Shown: piece after piece, positions 55,621 through 64,000 of the stretch
How positions within the stretch are numbered: the stretch's first letter is position 1
How the letters are laid out: the number at the start of each line of letters is the position of its first letter
DNA from: Vespa crabro
Lineage: Eukaryota > Arthropoda > Insecta > Hymenoptera > Vespidae
Reading direction: 5' to 3'
Assembly: GCF_910589235.1 (NCBI RefSeq)
Contig: NC_060958.1
Span: forward strand, 4,212,742-4,276,741
Length of the DNA: 64,000 nt
The notes under the pieces: generated by a model
The model's input: the letters and a program-made list of their open reading frames with translations, nothing else
Database searches by the model: none
What the model was told of the DNA's origin: nothing
Position numbers and translations under genes: made by a program

Positions 55621-56551
55621 AACGACTCTCGTCGTTGGAAATTCGAATCTTCGAATTTTGCCGTCGAATTAATTTAAAAAAAGTATTTCTTTTATCCCAG
55701 GCGAAGTCTCAAAGCGATGTAATCAAGGAGAAAGGATCGATCGATAGATTTCGTACTATGAACATCGCAATTCGATATTTTTTTCTTCTTTGCTTTTCTT
55801 TTTTCTCTTTTTTTCTTTTTTTCTTTTAATCACTTATTATTTTTCTCAGGAAGCAAACAAGGCGGCGGAGTAATATCGGATAGGCCAGCAAATTTTTTTT
55901 TACGACACGGAAAGATATTCGTCAAATTTCTTTTATTTCTCTTTTTTCTTTCTTTCTTTTTTTTCTTTTTTTTTCTTTTTTTAATTTTTGTCTGCTCTTC
56001 CCTTTTATTCCTAAAGCCAGACGTTCGTCGACGTGGCTGATACTAAACTTTTTCTTTTTTATTTATTTATTTATTTATTTATTCATTCATTCATTTATTT
56101 ATTTATTCCTTTGTTTAATCTTTGAAGCGTGCACGAGCGTTTGGTGCATTTGTTGTAATAAATTTACGATAAAAATCGCTCGGATCTTAAAAATGTGAAC
56201 TCTGTTTTCTTCTATCTACGTATACATAATCTCGTCGCGGCGAATCAATCAATCAATCGATCAATCAATCAAGAAGAAGGGGGACTCTTAAGAGCTATAT
56301 ACGAATACGCCGAATTTTCTTTTTCTTTCTTTTTTTTCCTTTACCTTTATCCTCTTCTTGCCTTTTTTACTTTTTATTTTTTTTTTGTAAGATTTTATTT
56401 CACGATAAAAAGCTTATCTATCATATTTCTTTGAATGATCTCCCGAACGAGTTGTATAACTCGTCGATACATAAAAAAAAGAGAGGCGGAGCCAACAAGA
56501 AGCCTATTTTTTCTTTCTTTTATTTTTTATTTTCCTTTTCTCTTTTTAATA

Positions 56552-56593
<42 letters not shown>

Positions 56594-57342
56594 TTTTCAC
56601 TCTTTCTCTCTTTTTCGTCGCATGCAGTATGCGCGATAAGAAATGCGCTTGTAGAATGCGTAAAAATGTGCTGCGGGCAGTGCGTAAAGAAGATACCGGA
56701 CTTCAATTAGCTCCCTCTCCTTTTTATTTATTTTCTTGGAAATTTTCATAAAAGTATTTTCGAGATGAGAATTTGAACCACGCGTTCCCCCCCTCCCCAC
56801 ACTTCAATAGTGCCCGCGCAGGGAGAATATCGACTGACGAGCCGGACTCTCCTCCAGGAGGGGAATGCCTGCGAACAAATAATTTGAAATGTTTAAAAAA
56901 AAGGAAAAAAAAAGAAAAGAAAAGAAAAAGAAAATAGAAAAAAGAAAAAGAAGAGAGAGGAAAAAGGAAAACACATTCTATTCTATCTTCTATCTAATCG
57001 ATAAAATAAATTAGCTTTTACAAGTAATCTAGATCATCCTGGCAGGTAAGAATCGATGTCGAGGACACGCGAGGATATCGATGTACATGTTACCATTAGA
57101 ACAACGTTGTGTTATATAGAACAACTAGGTATTACATAAAATTAACTATTATTACTTTTAGGTAGAGATAATATTATTCTAATAAATATCATGCATAGGT
57201 ACTCAGTTCTATACACATAATATCTAGGTATTTCTTATATTAATAATTTTAAGATAGAATAAATAAAAAAAATATTTAAATTTACGAGCTAACTAAAATA
57301 TTATCTAAATTGTTTTCTCTCTCTCTCTCTTTCTCTCTCTCC

Positions 57343-57387
<45 letters not shown>

Positions 57388-57463
57388 ACCTAGTCATTCT
57401 CTAGAATATAAAACGGTAACATATACGTTGTGTGCGCGAAAAAAAAACCTTACGTGACGGATC
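55621..57463. other. DNA between the TipE/TEH1-like gene and the intronless TEH gene
   Basis: Poly-pyrimidine runs dominate 55790-56060 and 56300-56610. A CpG/GC-rich patch at 56770-56880 is the best candidate promoter or first exon for the minus-strand gene to the left. A CT/TA repeat lies at 57316-57382. No coding exon could be joined with confidence. Confidence 0.6.
57316..57382. repeat. (CT)n(TA)n compound microsatellite
   Basis: CT run followed by TA run, 80 bases past the stop of the intronless TEH gene. Confidence 0.9.
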
Positions 57464-58804
57464 TCAGAGCGCCATAACGGAATCTCCTCCGCCAGCATCC
57501 CCTACGTTGCCCGAGGCGCTCTTCTCTATCGACGCTAGAGCACCTGGTGAACCTTTGAATCTCATCCTCGCGTCGTCTCCTACCACCACCGTGCGCTGAC
57601 AAAAGATCAGCGTGAGACAGCTGACGATGAAGAGTATGCTCGGTAGTATAAAAGCGATCAAGAATTCTTTATAAGTCGTGTCGAGATTAAAACGTGACAC
57701 GACGATACCAGTATTACCATCTGCATAATAACAAGGAAATCTAGCTCTAGCGTTGTGATCGGAACCATCTTTTCCATATTCGTGAAGGAAATCTTTACAC
57801 TCATCACGAAGAGTGTTAACACATCCTTCGAGATTGATAAGCAAACGACTTTCGTTAGCTATTATGAGATCTTGTTCGGGTGGAGCCACCATTCTTGTCT
57901 CGTCCAAGGGTTTTGTCGCAAATATATTTAAATAGGAGAGATAAGTGAAATTGGTTAGATCAGTAAGAAGATCCTTTTCTAATACAGATCCGTTAATACA
58001 ATCGACAGCCTCAACGCCAAGGGTTGAATTAAATATACCATAACACGAGGCCATCATAACGTCGCCTCGATCCTCGTGCCATATTTCTCGATTGGTCTCC
58101 ACATCTATAGCTCTTTCACATTGACTGAGATAAACCTTGTCCCCACTAAGAAGTATCATGTTCTTATTTCTAGTTGGTATGTCGACGCAACGTCGGTCGC
58201 AATTATAAGGCGTTCTTATACGTTCGCAAGTACCGCGATTGCAATTAAAAAGACCATCTATATCGATACAAGTTATTTTGCCACGTCTACCGGAACACTT
58301 TAACGGCGGATCGGTATCATGAAACATACACTCGAACGCGTCGGTTATATTTATACACGTCCCTGCTGAACAATTAAACGTACCGGTGAGATTTCGACAC
58401 TCATCTGCTATACACTTGGACTTTTTCGCGTTTTCCTGATCTATACCGTAACAAGTCTTGTTCGTTGTGTTCGTACAATTGGCGAGAAGTATCGTCGAAC
58501 CGTTTCGTCGAAGATTTACATGGATTTGTACGCAAGGACCGGATGTTTTCGATAGACACCACTCGCCGCAGCTTCCCCACTCGCAGTTGTCAGCATTGAC
58601 GGCTCGAATCGTCGTACACATTGCCGGGACCTCGCTGATACCCGATTGAAATGCTCGCGTACTTGGCATGTATATCGCCACAGTTAGATAGACCAATGCG
58701 ACCGACGATAAAACCGCAGTCATCTGACATATACAGATAGTACCGCAGATCCTACCGTCCTGCGGTGGTATCACTAAGTTCTCCACCGGCACTTGCTTCG
58801 GCAT
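57464..58804 (-). CDS. TipE-family sodium-channel auxiliary subunit, intronless (TEH3/TEH4 type)
   Basis: A single uninterrupted 446-codon frame starts at ATG 58802-58804. TM1 is about 27-46 and TM2 about 381-402. Between them lie NCEWGSCGEWCLSKTSGPC (73-91), two cysteine modules (GTFNCSAGTC with C131-C159; GLFNCNRGTC with C179-C206), about ten N-glycosylation sequons, and NESRLLINLEGCVNTLRDEC...RFPCYY (317-360). The cytoplasmic tail begins VGDDARMRF. The family consists of plasma-membrane partners of the insect Para sodium channel. It is collinear with the five-exon gene at 41500-47416, sharing RICGxICxCQ and VALVYLxVAIYMPSxRAF. The lack of introns contrasts with that paralogue and suggests a retroposed or intron-stripped copy, though the cluster location argues for ancient origin. 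Confidence 0.93.
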   Translation of the reverse strand: MPKQVPVENLVIPPQDGRICGTICICQMTAVLSSVALVYLTVAIYMPSTRAFQSGISEVPAMCTTIRAVNADNCEWGSCGEWCLSKTSGPCVQIHVNLRRNGSTILLANCTNTTNKTCYGIDQENAKKSKCIADECRNLTGTFNCSAGTCINITDAFECMFHDTDPPLKCSGRRGKITCIDIDGLFNCNRGTCERIRTPYNCDRRCVDIPTRNKNMILLSGDKVYLSQCERAIDVETNREIWHEDRGDVMMASCYGIFNSTLGVEAVDCINGSVLEKDLLTDLTNFTYLSYLNIFATKPLDETRMVAPPEQDLIIANESRLLINLEGCVNTLRDECKDFLHEYGKDGSDHNARARFPCYYADGNTGIVVSRFNLDTTYKEFLIAFILPSILFIVSCLTLIFCQRTVVVGDDARMRFKGSPGALASIEKSASGNVGDAGGGDSVMAL

Positions 58805-59199
58805 CGTGCCGGCTTTCTCCTGAATTTCAACGATATTTCGATGATCCTTCAGTCCCCAATCTACTTCGATGGCTTACATGCTAATCTCAAACGATCCTTG
58901 AGTTCTACATTCTAATACCGTCGATTAAAAATTTTATAATCGAGCAACACCCAACGACGTTTCTTCTTTATTTCTTCTTATTTCTTTCTTGAATCCTTTC
59001 GAATCTTCGGTAAGTTTGTTTTCTTTCTTTTTTTTCTTTTCTATTATTTTCTATTTTCTTTCGAAGGATCTTCTCGAACAATTCGAAATATTTCTTTCTG
59101 TTCAGCGATCGGCTAAATCATCGAGGTAAACTCTTTTCTTTTCACCTCAACGTCTCTCTTCTATCATTTCTCGTTACTTTTTGCCCGACACAATATCGT

Positions 59200-59480
59200 T
59201 CCTCCCTTTAGGAAGAGTCCACCCGCGCGCTTATGTCTCCGTTTTCGGCTGGTTTGCGTGACGTGCGCGCTGGAAAACGAAAGAATCGATCGTAGGGTCG
59301 CGCATGCGTTTCGTCGACCTGCATCGGCGTTTTCTCAGTTACCGCAGTTGACGTCACTGCTCTCTCTCTATCTCTCTCTCTCTCTGTTTCTGCATCTCTC
59401 TTTTTCTTTTACTATGATAAGTGACGTGTCCTGTCGAGGCCACGGCATATGCAGGAATACGTTCAAAGATGGCGCTAATT
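59200..59480 (-). promoter_or_regulatory. CpG-rich candidate promoter upstream of the intronless TEH gene
   Basis: About 400-670 bases before the ATG. It contains CGCGCATGCG (59299-59308, NRF-1/Ewg-like), a full cAMP-response palindrome TGACGTCA (59349-59356), further TGACGTG half-sites and AAGATGGCG (59466-59474, YY1/Pho-like). This combination is typical of broad promoters; direction is inferred from the neighbouring gene. Confidence 0.45.
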
Positions 59481-59980
59481 TTAACGAGAATCCTTCGATA
59501 ATTTCGAGGATATTCGAATCGTTTTGGCCAACATTTCCTATTTTTCTTTCTTTTTTCTGTCTCTTTTTTTTATTTTATTTTCTTTTTTCTTTTTCCTCTA
59601 AAAATAAAATCCTTCGAAAGAGTTCAATCGATTTAATCCAGATTAAGTTATCGCTTATTGTTGTAACTTTGTTCGCCGTAAATCTTTCATTACTTATGAT
59701 AGAAACTTTGGTTGACTTTTTTATTTTTTTGCTTTCTTTCTTCGAATCTCCTTTTCTGTATGTGCAGCAAAGTTGCGACACAGTTTCTTTAGCGATGTCG
59801 TTCTCAACGGTGGCTGACATAATATGAGACGGGCACGGTATAAAGAGAGAGAAAGAGAGAGAGAGTGAGAGAGACAGAAGGAAGAAAAAGGGTAAAAAAA
59901 TAAAAAGCTCGGCGCGTTAGCACGTAATCTAGTTTATCGAGCGGCAGGCTCAGACAGTGTGGCGCCTTTGCTTTATTTAA

Positions 59981-60049
59981 TTCTCTCTCTCTCTCTTCCT
60001 CTCTCTCTATCTCTTTCTCTCTCTCTCTCTTTTCCTCTCTCTCTATCTA

Positions 60050-60087
<38 letters not shown>

Positions 60088-60182
60088 TCTCTCTCTATCT
60101 ATCTCTTTCTCTCTCTCTCTCTCTCTCCTCTCTTTCTTTCTCTATCTCTCTCTATTTCTCTTTATCTCTTTCTTTTTCTCTC
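59981..60182. repeat. (CT)n/TATCT compound microsatellite
   Basis: About 200 bases of CT with two near-identical CTCTATCTATCTCTTTCTCT blocks, so a longer-period duplication is superimposed on the CT repeat. Confidence 0.95.
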
Positions 60183-60617
60183 TTCGATGTGTACCGCGTG
60201 TCTCCGCTAACGTTTATAATTATAGTACGTGCAGTTTTTTGCATTCGTTTACATCTATTTGCATTCTTTTTCTTAATACTACTCGTTGAAAAGAACTCTC
60301 ATTGAACGTTTCGTTCTTCTCTCGATCGTAAAATTTTGAAAAATTTTTTAATCAAAGTTATTTATTGCGATGTTATAAATAAAATCGTAAAAGGTTGTTC
60401 GATAAGAAAAAAAGAAAAGATTGATCAAGGTTCGTAGAGAAAGTTTTTCGTTTTTTTCTGTTTGTAATTCTCGTCTTTTTTTCTCCTTTTCTATGACATT
60501 TTTGCAACGGTCCAGGAAGAAATCGTAAATACAGCGGCAGATATACTTATTCCATAAAGGTCTTTACGCTGAATAATTTAGAATCAGGTGATCGATTCGC
60601 AGGTGAGAGAGAAAGAG

Positions 60618-60648
<31 letters not shown>

Positions 60649-60740
60649 AGTTCGTACTTACCTACGCGAATGTTTCTATTCCGAGCGACCTCGTTTGAAA
60701 TTCGTTGAAAATGCATGACCAAAAGAAAGAGATAAAGAAA

Positions 60741-60756
60741 AAAAGAAAGAGAAAGT

Positions 60757-60787
<31 letters not shown>

Positions 60788-60820
60788 AGAGAGAGAGAGA
60801 GAAAGAGAAAGAGAGAAAGA
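60741..60820. repeat. (GA)n microsatellite
   Basis: GA/GAAA tract. With the nearby CT tract at 59981 it forms opposed purine and pyrimidine runs. Confidence 0.9.
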
Positions 60821-63349
60821 ACTTTTTTTTATGTCCACAAGTATGTTCTTAAACTCATAAAAATGAAAAATTATTCCACGGCAAATCTTTTTCATTAATA
60901 AGAAAATGTGTGTGTCCGAATTGCATCCTTGTTTTTTAAATATTATAAAAATTAATAAATGCATGAATAGAGATGGTATGACAAAGATTGTCTAAACATT
61001 CGTATACTCGTAGAGATGTTAAAATATTTATATTTTCTTTTGATTAATACATATACACACACATGTATATAATAAACACGATATAGTTTGTCTCTCGGAT
61101 AACTATATTTCAACATGTACTACTTGGCTGACTATCGTCAGGCGGCATCTACTGTTTGCTATTCGAAGCTGATATCAATAAGTATTAAACGAGCGAACGT
61201 ATGTACACACATACGTACATATGTCTATTCTTTATCGAGTAAACTATATCTAGTAATTAACTCGTTAATACCGAGAAGTTTATATAACGAAAGTCAACTC
61301 AACACGAGGTAAACGAAGTAAGCTTATCTTAATCGACGATCTTCGCGGGAAGCCGGTCACAAGTCAAAGATTCTCAATCGACATTCTCACGTTCTCGTTG
61401 TCGCCATCGTCCTCGTCCTCATCCTCGTCCTCGTCCTCGCATTAGTCCTCATATTTTTCTTTTTTAACATGAATCGTAAAAAGCACGCGAATGATTCCGT
61501 GACGTTTTGGTGCTCCACGTGCTTCGTTAAAAATAGACTCGAAGTCGTACGATCGATCGAGCGACGATCCACTACTTTTTCTTCTTTTTTCTTTTTGTTT
61601 TCCTTTTTTCCCATATTTCATTCTCAGAAACTATATCGCGTCAATGCAGATTTCTCAAAGGAATTTTTTAAATTATTAATTTAAAATACATTCCACTCGA
61701 CGGTCTTGGATTTGTATGGACATGAAAAGGACTGGCCGAATCGATGCAGAAAATCGCACAATTAACATGGGAAATCATAGCGATAAGCAAACATTTAGTC
61801 AAAAACGTATTTTCCTTTTTTGTCTTTATCACTCACAATGTGTTTACGTACACTCCGGAAATAATGTTCGCGTAATTATTTTGTCAATAAGTAGAAAAAG
61901 AAGAGGAAGAACAAAAAAATAAGAAAGAAAGGAAAAAAAAAAGAAAAGGAAAAAGGGATAAATGGGAATCACCTATCAAACAAACTTTTTACATTGTTTA
62001 TAACGAATCAGACACTGTCCTGTTGTTCGAAAGTCAAGCGTCAGCTGCCGTCTAATAATCTTTGCGATATTGTATCGCGAATCAAACCAATCTTTCTAAT
62101 CTTTCCTCAACGTTATGACACATTCAAAAATATAGTAATATAGAAAAAACGATGAACGTTCAACGTGATATGTGTTAATAATGTGATAAAACAATATACT
62201 CACGTAGATGACTCCTTTTCGTGGAAACGACGAAGAAGGCCCCTTTGGAAAATTCACTTTCCGCAGTCACGATACTCTGGCCTGGGGGAAACAAATATGG
62301 CGGTACGCGCACTGGAGCTGCGATGGCTCCACCTCGTTGTTGCCGTATTGTACCAAAAAATCAATACCCTCCGATTGAGTTCCAACCAACGCTACGAATA
62401 CAACGATAGACGACAACGACGACGACTACAACGACGATGACGATGACGACAACAACGAGTACGGTGACGTTGACGATGTTTCTTGTTGAATGCATTACGG
62501 AGTGAGACTAACATTGATACAACAAAATAGCTCTGTTTCTCTCCCTCTCTCTTTCTTTCGTAAATTAGCGCGGGCGCAACCACTTTTCTACGAAGTCTTA
62601 TCAACGAGAGAATGACTAATACTTTTTTGAAACGGACATCACCTCCTTCTTAACATTCCTTTCTCTTCTCTTGTCAAATCCCTCTTTCTCTTTTTTCTCC
62701 TTCTTCCAAAAAAATAGGGATCGTTCTTTGTGTAAAATGGAAATCGGAAAATCAATTTTTTCCCGATTGAAAAGCGTAAGAGAGTACTCGGTTGTTATTG
62801 TCTCTTATTGCTAATGTCTCGGGATACACTTTTGTCGTCTCGAATTTGCATGGGCCCCACGGCATAACTGTGATGTTTCTTTTTTTCTCTTTTTCTTTCT
62901 TTCCTCTTTTCTTTTTTTTCTTCTTTTTCTTTTACAGAGAGAAAGAGCACACTCCTTTTTACTCTTGGAAAAGAAGAGGAGTCGAGCGGAGGAGTATCAG
63001 AGTGTAAAATCGACCGCTTGATCGAGCATTGTCTTTTTTATTATCGTTTCGCTGCCACTTCAGTCAACTTATCTCTCTGTAATAGCTCTTTCTTTCTTTT
63101 TTTTTCTTTCTTTTATTCATTCTTTCTTTCTTTTTTTATTTTTTTTCGTTTTTTTTGGTTCTTCTTTTTTGTTCGTTTTTGATTCCACTTGTAATAATGA
63201 TCGAATACGAATGAAAATTTGTATAGTTGTTTCCTTTCAAGTATATTAGACATCAAGTAAAGGCTAACCCTCTGGATATTGTTAGAAAATTAATAAGAAT
63301 GAGAGCGGCGATGGGTTAAATGCAATCGGAAAAAAGAAAGAAAGAAATA

Positions 63350-63398
63350 GAGAGAGGGAGAGAGAGAGAGAGAGAGAGAAAGAGAAAGAAAAAGAAAG
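63350..63398. repeat. (GA)n microsatellite
   Basis: GA run with AAAG flanks. Confidence 0.9.
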
Positions 63399-64000
63399 AT
63401 AACTTATTAAAGTTTTAGGTTTGCCCGAGGAAACGATACGTCTATAGGGACATCGTGAGCATGTATATTCCTCGCTATAAATAGGTAACAGTTTCCAATA
63501 TTGTCAATAAGGCGATCCATTCGTTGCAACTTCCTCGTCTCACCCTCCAATCCCAAGCGTTTCAATCTCTTCGTACAAAAATGCATCAAAAAGCATCTCT
63601 CTTTCTTTCTTTCTCGCCTTCCGATCAAGGATAAATCATGTTATTTTTTCTTCCTTTCTTCTTTCCCTTTTTTCTTTTTTCTTTTCTTTCTTTCTTTTTT
63701 CTTTATTTCTCAGATTATTCCTGACGACCTTCAGTCATCAGACGAAAATATGTTCGCTCAAACCTGGCACGTTTTTCTGCAATAGAATCTATTATTTAAT
63801 CGTACTAATTTTATCTTACCCAATTCAGTGAAAACTTCGTAAATTAATTAGTTCGTTGTTTCGCCTTGAAGTCATTTTGATCTTTATGCATTTGGAGGAA
63901 TGCATTTGGTGGAATGCATTCAGAGATAATCCAGGCTTCCGTCCGTAAACAACGAAGGTATCATGAGTTTGCGAAAGTCAAAGAGAGTCTCGAATAGAAC

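Larger units (their letters stand above)
58805..64000. other. Flank upstream of the TEH cluster, no gene recognised
   Basis: Apart from the promoter-like segment, it holds CT/CTTT repeats (59981-60182), GA (60603-60638, 60741-60820, 63350-63398), a CCTCGT hexanucleotide tract (61398-61440), a GAC/AAC tract (62398-62455) and a second CpG patch with AATATGGCGG (62240-62350). No exon of a host gene was identified. Confidence 0.65.

Overview
This window is animal nuclear DNA, most likely from an insect and perhaps a bee, wasp or ant. It is AT-rich, with spliced genes, very long introns and many GA/CT, TATC, TATG and TA microsatellites. It carries three genes of the TipE/TEH family, the auxiliary subunits of the insect Para sodium channel. 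That family is known from insects and other pancrustaceans. The species cannot be named from the sequence alone. A 200-base run of N lies at 20272-20471.

Layout. (1) 563-29701, plus strand: eight coding exons of a DLC1-type RhoGAP, the orthologue of Drosophila crossveinless-c. It encodes SAM, RhoGAP and START domains, about 1005 residues in the window. The SAM domain is split by an intron of about 18 kb, and a second intron of 7.5 kb separates SAM from the body of the protein. The first coding exon(s) lie outside the window or are unrecognised. (2) 32351-34507, plus strand: five solid exons of CFAP298 (C21orf59/Kurly), a protein needed for motile cilia. A weak candidate terminal exon is at 35373-35444. 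(3) 41500-58804, minus strand: three TipE-like genes in one head-to-tail cluster. In transcription order they are an intronless 446-residue gene (57464-58804), a four-exon TipE/TEH1-like gene (53902-55601, start not fixed) and a five-exon 461-residue gene (41500-47416). (4) The remainder is intron, untranslated and intergenic DNA dominated by simple repeats, with a few CpG-rich segments that look like promoters.

How they relate. The three TipE-like proteins are predicted two-pass plasma-membrane proteins with large disulphide-bonded, glycosylated extracellular loops, expected to tune the neuronal sodium channel. The RhoGAP and the ciliary gene are functionally separate neighbours. No tRNA, rRNA, CRISPR array or intact transposase gene was recognised. 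I found no clear new biological system. The best leads are the cysteine-module architecture and contrasting gene structures of the TEH cluster, a possible internal promoter just upstream of the main cv-c exon, the divergent or missing CFAP298 last exon, a MITE-like duplicated element, and a small echo of coding sequence inside a TA tract.
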